A DNA stretch of 64,000 nt, taken from positions 124,001 to 188,000 of the forward strand of contig CAYPEK010000001.1 of NCBI GenBank assembly GCA_964409645.1. The letters run 5' to 3'. This DNA comes from CAYPEK01 sp964409645 (lineage in GTDB: Bacteria > UBP15 > UBA6099). The notes below the pieces were generated by a model. That model was not told the origin of the DNA and did not search any database. It saw nothing but the letters and a program-made list of their open reading frames with translations. Both the position numbers and the translations under genes were made by a program. Of the stretch, positions 50,682 to 59,435 are shown in pieces (the first letter of the stretch is position 1; every line of letters starts with the position of its first letter).

Positions 50682-51748
50682 AGATTAAGCGGAAGAAAAC
50701 AAGGCGGATATACGTCGGAAGAGTAGCGGTGGGCGGCGGCGCGCCGGTGGCGGTGCAGTCGATGACGAAGACACAGACGCCGGATGCGGCCGCGACGCTG
50801 GAACAGATCGGGCGGCTCGATCGCGCGGGCTGCGAGATTGTGCGTGTGGCGGTGCCGGACAAACGCTCTCTTAAATCATTTAAACAAATAAAGGAATGCA
50901 GCCCGCTGCCGGTGGTTGCGGATATCCATTTTTTGCCGGAGCTCGCACTCGGCGCGCTCGACGCGGGCGCGGACTGCGTGCGTGTGAATCCCGGCAATAT
51001 GGGCGGCGCCGTCGGCTTCCGGGATGTGGCGCGCACGGCGGCGCGGCTTGGGCGGTCGGTTCGTATCGGCGTGAATGCGGGATCGCTCGAACCGAAGCTC
51101 GCGAAAAACAATAAAATGCTATTGAGCGACAAGCTGGTGCGAAGCGCGCTTGTATATGCGGAGGCCGCCGAAAAGGCGGGACTGATGGATTACAAGCTGT
51201 CGCTGAAGGCATCGGACGTGACGGCGACGGTGGATGCGTACCGTCAGGTGTCTAAACTTACGGATGCGCCGCTGCATGTCGGGGTGACGGAAGCCGGATG
51301 CGCTTTTTCGGGGGCAATCAAATCGGGAGTCGGGATCGGGATACTTCTCGCGGAGGGGATCGGTGACACGATACGCGTGTCGATGTCGGAGGAGCCCGAG
51401 GTCGAGGTCCGCGCGGCGTGGGAAATTCTGCGCGCGCTGGATATCAGGCGGCGGGGGGTAGAAGTGATATCGTGCCCGACGTGCTCACGGACGACGGTGG
51501 ATGTCGGTGCGGTGGCAGAGGAGATCGGTCGCGCGTCAGTTGACATAACGCAACCTGTGCGGGTGGCGGTGATGGGGTGCGAGGTGAATGGTCCCGGCGA
51601 GAGCAAGGGGGCGGACCTCGCGCTGGTGATGGATCGGAAGGGTTTTGCGAGGATATACGTTCACGGCGAGCCGGTGCGCAGGGTGAGCGCGGCAAAGAGC
51701 GTGCGGGAGATCGTGAGCGAAATGATAAAAATGACGGAGAAGATATAA
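50678..51748 (+). CDS. ispG: 4-hydroxy-3-methylbut-2-enyl diphosphate synthase (IspG/GcpE)
   Basis: 356 residues. A TIM-barrel N-terminal part has 'GGGAPVAVQSMTKT' and 'PVVADIHFLPELAL'. The C-terminal [4Fe-4S] domain has 'SCPTCSRTTVD' (two Cys) and 'VAVMGCEVNGPGE' (third Cys and the Glu ligand region). IspG converts MEcPP to HMBPP in the MEP isoprenoid pathway. The other MEP genes are not in the window. The gene overlaps the glycosyltransferase, which is an unusual partner; a shared lipid-carrier theme is possible. Confidence 0.94.
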   Translation: MKIKRKKTRRIYVGRVAVGGGAPVAVQSMTKTQTPDAAATLEQIGRLDRAGCEIVRVAVPDKRSLKSFKQIKECSPLPVVADIHFLPELALGALDAGADCVRVNPGNMGGAVGFRDVARTAARLGRSVRIGVNAGSLEPKLAKNNKMLLSDKLVRSALVYAEAAEKAGLMDYKLSLKASDVTATVDAYRQVSKLTDAPLHVGVTEAGCAFSGAIKSGVGIGILLAEGIGDTIRVSMSEEPEVEVRAAWEILRALDIRRRGVEVISCPTCSRTTVDVGAVAEEIGRASVDITQPVRVAVMGCEVNGPGESKGADLALVMDRKGFARIYVHGEPVRRVSAAKSVREIVSEMIKMTEKI

Positions 51749-51834
51749 TTAATATTACACCCCAAAACAAGTTTTGGGGGCGGCACAAGAGCGCGTGTTA
51801 CGGCGCGCGCAAAGAATGTTAAACGGGGCGGAAT

Positions 51835-52572
51835 ATGAAAAAGATAATCCTGATGGTGATTGCGGCGCTGGCTCTGCCGGTGATTGCTCATTGCGCGGAC
51901 GTGAATATCGCGCCGAAGTGCAGAATTCAGGCGTCGGATATCGCGAACCCGGCGTGGGACCCGAGGAACGTTGCGGACAACGACATAGGCCCGACGCGCG
52001 GCTGGCTCGGCACGTTCGATCTTCAGAAGCCGCCGTGGGTACGGTTCGTATTTCCTTATCCGTCAACGGTGACGAAGATCAAGCTGCTGCCCGCGTCTTA
52101 TACCGAGATAGAGTGGAAGCGGTACTCGCGCCCGAAAAAAATAACGGTGTTGGTAAAAGGAGACAAAACCGAGGCGAAGCAGGTTGACCTCGCGGACAAA
52201 GAAGACGTTTTCGCGGAAATACCGGTGGACATGGTCAATGTTTATGAAATTTCGATCGTGATCGACGAGATATATCAGGGAAAGAAGTATCCGGAGCAGA
52301 CGGGATTTCAGGAGGTTCAGATACTTGTTCCGGACTCCGCTGAGGCGCTTGTGTCGGGTGAGGCGCAAGGCGGCTACGAGACGCTGCCGGACCCGGTGAC
52401 GGAAACAAAGGAAGCGTTGAAAAAGGCGGCGGAAGCGGTGACAGACGATTCGGCGGAAAAGAAATCCGACATTAAGAAACCGCAGGGAACGATATCGCCG
52501 GACGAGAAGGAGATTCTCGACCTGATGCGCAAGCTGCTGGATAAGCTGGAACAAAAGTTTCTGGAAGATTGA
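51835..52572 (+). CDS. Secreted discoidin-like (F5/8 type C) domain protein
   Basis: 245 residues. A signal peptide (1-20, 'MVIAALALPVIAHC') is followed by a domain of ~130 residues like the F5/8C/galactose-binding fold ('WDPRNVADNDIGPTRGWLG', 'PPWVRFVFPYPSTVTKIKLLP', 'VYEISIVIDEIYQGKKYPEQTGFQEVQIL'). The tail is Lys/Glu-rich and helical, ending in a possible coiled coil 'LDLMRKLLDKLEQKFLED'. It may bind a surface sugar, or be anchored through the tail. No catalytic domain is present. It is probably monocistronic. Confidence 0.75.
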   Translation: MKKIILMVIAALALPVIAHCADVNIAPKCRIQASDIANPAWDPRNVADNDIGPTRGWLGTFDLQKPPWVRFVFPYPSTVTKIKLLPASYTEIEWKRYSRPKKITVLVKGDKTEAKQVDLADKEDVFAEIPVDMVNVYEISIVIDEIYQGKKYPEQTGFQEVQILVPDSAEALVSGEAQGGYETLPDPVTETKEALKKAAEAVTDDSAEKKSDIKKPQGTISPDEKEILDLMRKLLDKLEQKFLED

Positions 52573-52599
52573 TATAATTAATAGGCAGAAGGGAAAGAG

Positions 52600-52844
52600 A
52601 TGCAGTAGCGAGGATAGAGTAGCGAGTAGCGAGGAAAAAGCAAAAACAAATATTAGAGTAAAGAATACATATAACCGAGCCGTGCGCGTAAGCAAGCGGT
52701 CACGCTGAAGGATATATTAACAAAGCAAATAAGACGGAAAGAGCAGGGTTCGGCAACGTGATTTTGTCGCGATGCTCGTGCAGCTTTGAAGCGGCATAAT
52801 GGGAAATTATCCGCCGGAAGCGGCGGTTTTGGAGATGACTGAAA
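52600..52844. repeat. Intergenic region with repeats shared with 27.1-27.3 kb
   Basis: GTAGCGAGGATAGAGTAGCG at about 52605-52625 and the unit CCGAGCCGTGCGCGTAAGCA followed by AGCGGTCACG (52674-52706) match 27113-27125 and 27202-27232. Similar TAGCGAGTAGCGAG sequence lies at 23213-23232. No gene is seen here. Confidence 0.7.
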
Positions 52845-53081
52845 ATGGCTTACTACGATTATTACTGTGACAAATGCAAGAAGCAATTCGAGATACAGTG
52901 CTCGATCAGCGACGACCGTAGCTGGGTGAAGTGCGAGTACTGCGGGAGCGGCAAGGTGCGGCGGATATACGACAGCATACTTGTGCCGAAGAAGTCGGGC
53001 GGCGGCTCCTCATACGCCGGGGCGTCTTCCGGCGGCGGGTGTTCGTCGTGCTCGTCGCACAACTGCTCGAGCTGCCACTGA
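52845..53081 (+). CDS. FmdB-family zinc ribbon protein
   Basis: 78 residues. A zinc ribbon is formed by 'YYCDKCKKQFEI' and 'VKCEYCGSGKVRRIY', the FmdB/CxxC_CxxC_SSSS signature, followed by a Gly/Ser/Cys-rich tail ('GGGCSSCSSHNCSSCH'). These are small putative regulatory proteins of unknown exact role. It lies 50 bases before the GH1 gene on the same strand, so the two may be co-transcribed. Confidence 0.85.
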   Translation: MAYYDYYCDKCKKQFEIQCSISDDRSWVKCEYCGSGKVRRIYDSILVPKKSGGGSSYAGASSGGGCSSCSSHNCSSCH

Positions 53082-53131
53082 CGTCGGCTGAGCGAACAAA
53101 AAAGCGCGCCGGGAGCGCGGGAGAGGTGACA

Positions 53132-54499
53132 ATGAGGGACGAACTGAAGTTTCCGGAAGGGTTTATCTGGGGTACGGCGACGGCCGGTCATCAGCTCGAG
53201 GGCCACAACGACAAGTCGGACTGGTGGAAGTTCGAGCAGGAGGGCAAGATCAACGATGGTACGATATCCGGCAGGTCGGTGGACTACTGGAACCGCTATG
53301 AAGAGGACCACGCGATCATGTCAGGATTCGGCTGGAACGGATTCCGGCTGGGGATCGAATGGGCGAAGCTGGAGCCGGAGGACGGCCGTTTCGACCGGGG
53401 CGCGATAGAGCATTACAGGAAAATATTTGAATCGCTTAAACGCAATAATCTAAAAATATGCCTGACGCTTTACCACTGGGTGCTCCCGCTGTGGTTCGCC
53501 GAGCAGGGCGGCTGGGAAAACCCGAAAGCGGTGGACCGCTTCATGAAATTCGCAGAGGTTGTCGTGAAGGAGTTCGGCGAGTACCCGGAGCTGTGGGTGA
53601 CTGTGAACGAGCCGACGTCGCCGAGCGTGGGCGGCTATCTGATCGGCTACTTTCCGCCGGAGAAGAAGTCGTTCCCTGCGTACTGTCTCGTTATGAACAA
53701 ATATCTGCGCGTGCATGCGAAATGCCACGAGCTTATCCACAATGCAGCGCCGCGTAACGCGTCGGGTGGCCCGGCAATGGTGAGCACTGCTTACGCGTAT
53801 CAGTACATGGCGCCGTACGGGACGCCGGGCTTCGCGGGTGCGGTGGAGAGTCTCGCGGCGCCGATCGCGGCGTATCTGAGCTACCGCGCGTGGGACAAGT
53901 CGATCACGACGGGCCGCGCGCAGTTGCCGTTCGGCATCGAGCTGATTAAGAGCCTGAAGGACAGCTATGACTACTGCGGGGTTAACTACTACACGCGGAT
54001 GGCGTGGCGGTTCGACCCGGCGAACAAAGAAAAGATTTTCGATCCGTACGCGATACACGAGGGGATCGAGAGAAACGAGATGGGCTGGGAAATTTTCCCG
54101 CCGGGGTTCCACAATATTCTCCGCGAAGTGTGGGACACGTTTCACAAACCGATCTACATCACCGAGAACGGCGTCGCGGACGGCGACGATAAAATGCGCC
54201 CGACGTACACGCTCGAACACCTCGCACAGATCCATAACGCGATCTCCGAGGGGATCGACGTCGCGGGATATTTCCACTGGTCTTACATAGATAATTTCGA
54301 GTGGCGCGAGGGGTTCGAGAAGAAGCTCGGGCTGATCGCGTGCGACTACGCCGACCCGGAACTGAAACGCGTTCCGAGGAAGAGCGCGCACATGTATTCC
54401 GAGATAGCTCGTGGCAACGGCATCACTCGCGAGATCGTGGAGAAGTACGCGCCGAATGCTATGGACGGCGTATTCGGTGACAAGTGGCGGTTGCGTTGA
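53132..54499 (+). CDS. Glycoside hydrolase family 1 (beta-glucosidase/galactosidase type)
   Basis: 455 residues from the ATG at 53132 (GGAGAGGTG upstream); the longer frame runs through the FmdB gene and is rejected. The N-terminal GH1 signature is 'PEGFIWGTATAGHQLEG'. The acid/base Glu is E160 in 'WVTVNEP', and the nucleophile Glu is E345 in 'IYITENG'. The C-terminal 'GYFHWSYIDNFEWREGFEKKLGLI' is the usual substrate-contact block. There is no signal peptide, so it is cytoplasmic and acts on imported beta-glycosides. Specificity is not readable. Confidence 0.92.
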   Translation: MRDELKFPEGFIWGTATAGHQLEGHNDKSDWWKFEQEGKINDGTISGRSVDYWNRYEEDHAIMSGFGWNGFRLGIEWAKLEPEDGRFDRGAIEHYRKIFESLKRNNLKICLTLYHWVLPLWFAEQGGWENPKAVDRFMKFAEVVVKEFGEYPELWVTVNEPTSPSVGGYLIGYFPPEKKSFPAYCLVMNKYLRVHAKCHELIHNAAPRNASGGPAMVSTAYAYQYMAPYGTPGFAGAVESLAAPIAAYLSYRAWDKSITTGRAQLPFGIELIKSLKDSYDYCGVNYYTRMAWRFDPANKEKIFDPYAIHEGIERNEMGWEIFPPGFHNILREVWDTFHKPIYITENGVADGDDKMRPTYTLEHLAQIHNAISEGIDVAGYFHWSYIDNFEWREGFEKKLGLIACDYADPELKRVPRKSAHMYSEIARGNGITREIVEKYAPNAMDGVFGDKWRLR

Positions 54500-54559
54500 C
54501 GCGGCGGGATGTTTGAGATGTCCTGTCCGAGGATATAATAAATATACAGGTGATTCCTG

Positions 54560-57181
54560 ATGGCCGACAGGTCACTCAACGACATTCTCGCGAACGTGCT
54601 GCTGCAGGCGATGGCGGCGAATTTCAATCTGCGCCATAAGTTCCGCAAGTATCTCAAAGAGCGCGGCGGCTGGGCGAAATTCAAGATAGGCATCCGGACG
54701 GAAAACGACACGGTGCGGCAGTGCATCAGCTTCTCGGACGGCTGGGTGAAGGTGTCCGCCGACATCCCCGACGACGCCGACGCGGTGATGATTCTCAAGG
54801 ACGACGACGTCCTGATGAAGATGCTGAAGCTGCCGCCGAACGAGGTTCTCAACCTGCTTCTGAAAAACCAGATGCGGATATCGGGCAACCTCGCGACGAT
54901 GAGCCGTTTCAACTTTCTACTTTCGCTGCTCCTCGAAGGAATCCACAAAGACAAAAATGGGAATAGGAACGAAGACAGCGGCTCGAACGGAGCGCGCGGC
55001 GAGGACTCCGGACGCACGGATAATCTTGCGGAGCGCGGGAAACAGCGGCTCGCCGGATCGCGCTCGGACGCGGTTGAGTTTCTCGACGACTCGTATCTCT
55101 CGAAATATTCTCTCGAAGATTTTCCAAGGCTGAAAAAGTTTCTCGACATACATCTGACAACAAAACCGGAGGTCTGCCACGAGCGAGCGAAGCTGCTCAC
55201 GGACTGGTTTCGTGTGAATGGTTTCGAGACGGACCGTTCGGGCAAGCCGTGGGCGCCGGAACTGAGGCAGGCGCACGCTTACCGGTTCATGATGGGCAAC
55301 CGCCGGCCGATAATCCGTAAGGACGACCTGATCGCGGGTACCACGACGACGAAGGAGATCGGAGTCGTGATGTACCCGGACACGAGCGGCACTCTGCTGT
55401 GGAGCGAACTGAAGTCTGTCCCCGACCGGCAACTCAATCCTTACGCGATTTCCGAGGACACGGCGAAAATACTCCACGAAGACGTATTCCCGTTCTGGGA
55501 GAAGCGGAACGTGCGCGAGTGGGTGCGGCGCGAGTACGGCGAGCCGCTGTGCCAGAGGATGGACGAGCGGTTCGCGGTGTATTTCCTGTGGAAAAATGTT
55601 GCTCTTTCGCATACGATAGCCGATTTCCCGAAGCTGCTGCANNNNNNNNNNNNNNNNNNNNNNNNNNNNNNNNNNNNNNNNNNNNNNNNNNNNNNNNNNN
55701 NNNNNNNNNNNNNNNNNNNNNNNNNNNNNNNNNNNNNNNNNTACATGCGCTGCACGGATCACCTTCCGATGATACCCGACATCGGCAACTTCCTGTTCGG
55801 CGGCAGCTCGTCCGATCAGGCGATCACGCTCGGCGGCCAGACGCCCGACGGCAAGAGCGCGGTCAACGACATGACCTACATCTTTCTCAAGGTCACGGAG
55901 ATGCTCGGCATCCGCGACCCGAACGTGAACGCGCGTTACACGCCCGGCGTGAACTCGGACACCTATCTGAAACGGCTTTGCGAAGTCAACAAAATAACGA
56001 CCGCCACACCGTCGATGCACAACGACAACGCGGTGCTGGCGTCGCTCGCGGAGTTCAATTACCCCGTCGAGCACGTGCGCAACTGGTCGGCCACCGGCTG
56101 CGTTGAGCCGACGGTTTCCGGCCGCCATATCGGCCACACAAACTGCATGATGATGAACATGGTCGCGGCGCTGGAGATGGCGATGAACGACGGCCGCCAC
56201 CCGCTGATGGAATGGGACCTCGGTCCGAAGACGGGCGGCCTGCGCGACGGCGACTTCCCCACATTCGAGAGTTTTTTCGAGGCTTTCGAGAGGCAATATA
56301 AGTTTCTGATTAACAACTCATGTGAATACAATAACATGCTCGGCCGCGGACACAGCGTCGTGAGGCCGACGCCGCTGCTCTCGTCGATGATAGAGGGCTG
56401 CACGACGTCCGGCCGCGACGTGACAAAGGGCGGCGCGATGTACAACAGTTCCGGCGCGGCCTGCATCGGGCTCGCGGACATCACCGATTCGCTGATGGCG
56501 ATAAAAAAGGTCGTCTATGAAGAAAAACGCGTCACGTTTCAGGAGCTGAGGCGCGCCGTGGCAACTAATTTCAAGAACGATCAGCCGCTTCTCGCGCACA
56601 TACTTACGCGCGTGCCGAAGTTCGGGTCGGGCGACGCGGAGGCGCTCGCGGTCGCGACCCGCGTTGCGAAGTTCTCACACGATACTTATGGCGCGAACAC
56701 GAACTTCCGGGGCGGGAAGTACACAGCCGGGTTCTGGTCGATGTCGAACCACGTTGCGTTCGGCGTGCTCTCCGGCGCGCTGCCGTCGGGCCGGCTCGCC
56801 GGGAAGCCGTTCACTCCGGGCCTGACGCCGGAGCCGGTCGCGTCGGACAACCTGCTCGACCCGATCCGCGATGTTGCATCGCTGAAGCCGGAGTACATGA
56901 ACAACAACATCGCGTTCAACGTGAAGGTTGTGCCGGGCGCGGGCGACACGCACGAGCGCGCGGTGGACAACATCTTCTCTTACGTGAAGACTTATTTCGA
57001 TCTTGGTGGGATGCAGATGCAATTGAACGTGGTGACGTCGGAAACGCTGCGGGATGCGATGAGGCACCCGGAGAACTACCGCAACCTGCTAGTGCGGATA
57101 TCCGGATACAACGCGTATTTCGTGACGCTGAACCGCGACATGCAGCTTGAGCTCATCGAACGCGCCGAGTACAGGGTTTAG
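54560..57181 (+). CDS. Glycyl radical enzyme (PFL-like) with N-terminal SCP2-like domain, interrupted by an assembly gap
   Basis: About 873 codons including the 100-N gap. Residues 1-125 ('FNLRHKFRKYLKERGGWAKFKIGI', 'DADAVMILKDDDVLMKMLKLPPNEVLNLLLKNQMRISG') look like an SCP2 sterol-binding-type domain. From about 165 on, the protein is a glycyl radical enzyme. The catalytic thiyl Cys is C514 in 'GCVEP', the Cys-x-Glu form of diol dehydratases and C-N lyases rather than the Cys-Cys pair of true pyruvate formate-lyase. The glycyl radical Gly is G849 in 'VRISGYNAYF'. ATG 54560 follows AGGTGA, and TATAAT lies at 54534-54539. The activase gene follows. The substrate is unknown; a hydrophobic ligand is suggested by the SCP2 domain. 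Confidence 0.85.
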   Translation: MADRSLNDILANVLLQAMAANFNLRHKFRKYLKERGGWAKFKIGIRTENDTVRQCISFSDGWVKVSADIPDDADAVMILKDDDVLMKMLKLPPNEVLNLLLKNQMRISGNLATMSRFNFLLSLLLEGIHKDKNGNRNEDSGSNGARGEDSGRTDNLAERGKQRLAGSRSDAVEFLDDSYLSKYSLEDFPRLKKFLDIHLTTKPEVCHERAKLLTDWFRVNGFETDRSGKPWAPELRQAHAYRFMMGNRRPIIRKDDLIAGTTTTKEIGVVMYPDTSGTLLWSELKSVPDRQLNPYAISEDTAKILHEDVFPFWEKRNVREWVRREYGEPLCQRMDERFAVYFLWKNVALSHTIADFPKLLXXXXXXXXXXXXXXXXXXXXXXXXXXXXXXXXXXYMRCTDHLPMIPDIGNFLFGGSSSDQAITLGGQTPDGKSAVNDMTYIFLKVTEMLGIRDPNVNARYTPGVNSDTYLKRLCEVNKITTATPSMHNDNAVLASLAEFNYPVEHVRNWSATGCVEPTVSGRHIGHTNCMMMNMVAALEMAMNDGRHPLMEWDLGPKTGGLRDGDFPTFESFFEAFERQYKFLINNSCEYNNMLGRGHSVVRPTPLLSSMIEGCTTSGRDVTKGGAMYNSSGAACIGLADITDSLMAIKKVVYEEKRVTFQELRRAVATNFKNDQPLLAHILTRVPKFGSGDAEALAVATRVAKFSHDTYGANTNFRGGKYTAGFWSMSNHVAFGVLSGALPSGRLAGKPFTPGLTPEPVASDNLLDPIRDVASLKPEYMNNNIAFNVKVVPGAGDTHERAVDNIFSYVKTYFDLGGMQMQLNVVTSETLRDAMRHPENYRNLLVRISGYNAYFVTLNRDMQLELIERAEYRV
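55642..55741. other. Assembly gap (100 N)
   Basis: Exactly 100 N lie inside the glycyl radical enzyme gene. The size is probably a scaffolding placeholder. The reading frame continues on both sides at the stated length, but the real number of missing bases is unknown. Confidence 0.98.
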
Positions 57182-57575
57182 CATTCCAATACCTCTGAAA
57201 AGAACTTGTTTACCTAAAATGCAAATGTCCGGATTTGAAATGGGCGCGTGCAACGCGCCCCTACGCACCGGATAATGATATCCCGGATTCGTCAATAAAG
57301 AAACGAATCCGGGGCGATGTTCATAGCGGTGAACTGCTTCGTTGTCGGCACATTTTATTGTTCATGTACATCCCAGTACACTCACTGCAAAAATGTACCT
57401 TCCGCCTCGCATTTCATCCGCTCTAAATCATCGCAACCAAATCCTAAGGCGGATTTGAGTATGTAGGGGCACGTTGCACGTGCCCCCATGAGACCGATTT
57501 GCCGTGTTGAATTTTTATCGGGATTTGAAATGGCATTTTTCTCCGTGGTAGTTATAATAAGAAAGCATTTTTGCT
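57182..57575. other. Repeat-filled spacer between the glycyl radical enzyme and its activase
   Basis: No gene is seen. It holds an inverted GTAGGGGC-type palindrome (57239-57263) and a direct copy (57463-57486). Between them, at about 57282-57455, is a unit starting with a CCGGATTCGT / ACGAATCCGG hairpin and GGCGATG. This unit may be a distant relative of the repeats at 18116 and 19351. Confidence 0.55.
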
Positions 57576-58526
57576 ATGGAAACAGTATCGAAACAGAACG
57601 GGCAGCAGGCGGCAAAGAAGAGCACGCCTCTGATTTTGTATCTGAAACGCAACTGTCTCGACGACGGCCCCGGCATCCGCACGACGGTGTTCTTCAAGGG
57701 CTGCCCGCTCAAGTGCGTTTGGTGCCACAACCCCGAAAGCCAGTCCGCGAAAACCGAGCTGTCATTCGACGCCGACAAGTGCATCGGATGCCGGACGTGC
57801 ATCTACACGTGTAAGCGGAAGGCGATCAGCCTCGACAATCGAGGCTACGTGGACCGCGCGAAGTGCAACCTGTGCTTCAAATGCGTGGAAGAGTGCCCGT
57901 CGCAGGCGATGGAACGGATGGGCGTTCCGGCGGACATGACGGAGATTCTCGAAACGATTAAAAAAGATATCCCGTTCTATAAAACATCAGGCGGCGGGGT
58001 GACTCTCTCCGGCGGCGAGCCGGCGATGCATGGGCAGTTCTGCGCGGAACTGCTCGCGGAATGCAAATCGCTCGGCGTACACACGCTGCTGGAGACGTGC
58101 GGCGATTTCGACTTGCAGAAGTTCCGCGCGACGATGTATCCGCATCTCGATGCGATTTACTACGACATCAAGCTGATGGACAAAGAGCAACATAAACAGT
58201 ATTGCGGCGCGGGCAACACGCGCATTCTCGATAATTTCCGGCGGCTCGCGCAGCTCGCCCGCGACGGCGGCGCGACTGTCTTGCCGCGCGTGCCTCTCGT
58301 GCCCGGCATAACGGACACCGACTCGAATCTGTCGCTGATCGCGGCGTTCCTGCGCGGATGCGGCGTGGAAGAGGTGGCTCTGCTCGCCTATAACCCAACG
58401 TGGCTGAAGAAGGTTGTGACTCTCGGCCGCAAAGCGGAATACGACTGCTCGAAATGGATGCCCGCTTCCGAAATCTCACGTTGCGCCGCACACTTCGAAG
58501 GCTTCAAAATCCACGGCGCCGGCTGA
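57576..58526 (+). CDS. Glycyl radical enzyme activating protein (radical SAM)
   Basis: 316 residues. The radical SAM motif is 'CPLKCVWC' (C43, C47, C50) in the activase context 'DDGPGIRTTVFFKGCPLKCVWCHNPES'. An inserted ferredoxin-like domain has two cluster motifs ('CIGCRTCIYTCK' and 'CNLCFKCVEECP'). 'YKTSGGGVTLSGGEPAMH' follows. Activases with this insert serve glycerol/choline/benzylsuccinate-type glycyl radical enzymes rather than simple PFL. It generates the glycyl radical on the upstream enzyme, from which it is separated by 394 bases of repeats. Confidence 0.92.
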   Translation: METVSKQNGQQAAKKSTPLILYLKRNCLDDGPGIRTTVFFKGCPLKCVWCHNPESQSAKTELSFDADKCIGCRTCIYTCKRKAISLDNRGYVDRAKCNLCFKCVEECPSQAMERMGVPADMTEILETIKKDIPFYKTSGGGVTLSGGEPAMHGQFCAELLAECKSLGVHTLLETCGDFDLQKFRATMYPHLDAIYYDIKLMDKEQHKQYCGAGNTRILDNFRRLAQLARDGGATVLPRVPLVPGITDTDSNLSLIAAFLRGCGVEEVALLAYNPTWLKKVVTLGRKAEYDCSKWMPASEISRCAAHFEGFKIHGAG

Positions 58527-58538
58527 TGGCCGCGAAAG

Positions 58539-58600
58539 AAGCATGAAAACCTTTTTTGAAAAAAAGGTTTTCAAACTTTCCAAAAAACTTTAGTTTCGGG
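58539..58600 (+). repeat. Dispersed hairpin repeat (copy 2)
   Basis: The same unit as 39286-39345, starting AGAAGCATGAAAACC and carrying the GAAAACC...GGTTTTC hairpin. Further AACCTTTTTTTCAAAAAGGGTT-type fragments occur at about 58711-58760. The hairpin with T runs could also act as a weak terminator. Confidence 0.7.
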
Positions 58601-58761
58601 TTTATCGCAAGAGGCACGTTCAACGTACCCCTACGATGATGGTAATGGGGAGGTTGTTGCGGAAGGCTGAATACGCGAAATCGAAGTTTTTAGGAAAGGG
58701 GTTCGGGGAATAACCTTTTTTTCAAAAAGGGTTTTCCACGACTCAAAAAAGGTTTTCGCAA

Positions 58762-58941
58762 TTATTTCGAAGTTTTTTTGGATGTCTTTTTTCCGGAGTC
58801 GCCGTAAATCAACTTTTCAGCTTTTTGGAGAACGCTGTGTATCTCGTCGATTTCGTGCCCGTATTTATCGAGTGTTTTCAGGACCGGTTTGAGGTCTTCC
58901 TCGGACAGGATTCCGTCCGGATCGTGTTTCGTTTTTGACAT
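58762..58941 (-). CDS. Small 59-residue protein
   Basis: The ATG at 58941 has AGAAGG eight bases upstream and opens a 59-codon frame ending with TAA at 58762. The protein starts 'MSKTKHDPDGILSEEDLKPV', has a helix-rich middle ('LDKYGHEIDEIHSVLQKAEK') and ends in a Lys/Ser/Thr tail 'GKKTSKKTSK'. No family is recognised. Codon use and the good ribosome-binding site suggest a real gene. It is divergent from the STAS gene. Confidence 0.6.
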   Translation of the reverse strand: MSKTKHDPDGILSEEDLKPVLKTLDKYGHEIDEIHSVLQKAEKLIYGDSGKKTSKKTSK

Positions 58942-59078
58942 TTAGTACGCCTTCTTAATTTTGCTTCTGACAGACATTGTATCAGCAACGGAATTTTTTT
59001 ACCACGGAGTTTTCGTCACAAAGGCGGTTATTGTGTTATAATCTTTCTGCCTTTAAAAAACGACGAGGTTTGCCGGAG

Positions 59079-59405
59079 ATGGAAATAGACAGACAGGATC
59101 GGCAGGGCGCGGTGGTGTTGTCGCTGAAGGGTGAACTGGATTTTAACACCGCAAAGGCTTTCAACGAGACGATTGCGAAACTGATCGAGGAGAATATGCA
59201 GAGAATAGTCATCGAAATGAAAGGGCTCGCGCATGTGGACAGCATGGGCCTCGGCTCGATCACCAAGCTCTGGAAAATCGCCGACCAGCAGGGGTTCGCG
59301 CTGATTCTCGCGGATGTGCCGAAGAACATCCTCAACCTCATTAAACTCGTGAATCTCGACCGGCGGATTCTGATTTACGACAGCGTCGAGGAAGCTCTCG
59401 TCTGA
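59079..59405 (+). CDS. STAS-domain anti-sigma-factor antagonist
   Basis: 108 residues from the ATG at 59079, with GAGG upstream; the longer frame has no support. It is a single STAS domain: 'GAVVLSLKGELDFNTAKAFNE', 'RIVIEMKGLAHVDSMGLGSI' with the phosphorylatable Ser in 'VDSMGLG', and 'ILADVPKNILNLIKLVNLDRRI'. Such proteins bind RsbW-like kinases in partner-switching control. A matching kinase could be the one at 28228, but no linkage is shown. It is probably monocistronic. Confidence 0.88.
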   Translation: MEIDRQDRQGAVVLSLKGELDFNTAKAFNETIAKLIEENMQRIVIEMKGLAHVDSMGLGSITKLWKIADQQGFALILADVPKNILNLIKLVNLDRRILIYDSVEEALV

Positions 59406-59435
59406 GAGCCGCGCTACGCATTAACCCATCGATAG

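Noticed and set aside
52931..53131. Upstream extension of the GH1 glycosidase frame
   Set aside because: The extension overlaps the FmdB zinc ribbon gene. The ATG at 53132 has a strong GGAGAGGTG and begins the conserved GH1 N-terminus.
54560..57181. Pyruvate formate-lyase proper
   Set aside because: The active site has GCVEP rather than adjacent cysteines, and the activase carries the extra ferredoxin domain typical of other glycyl radical enzymes.
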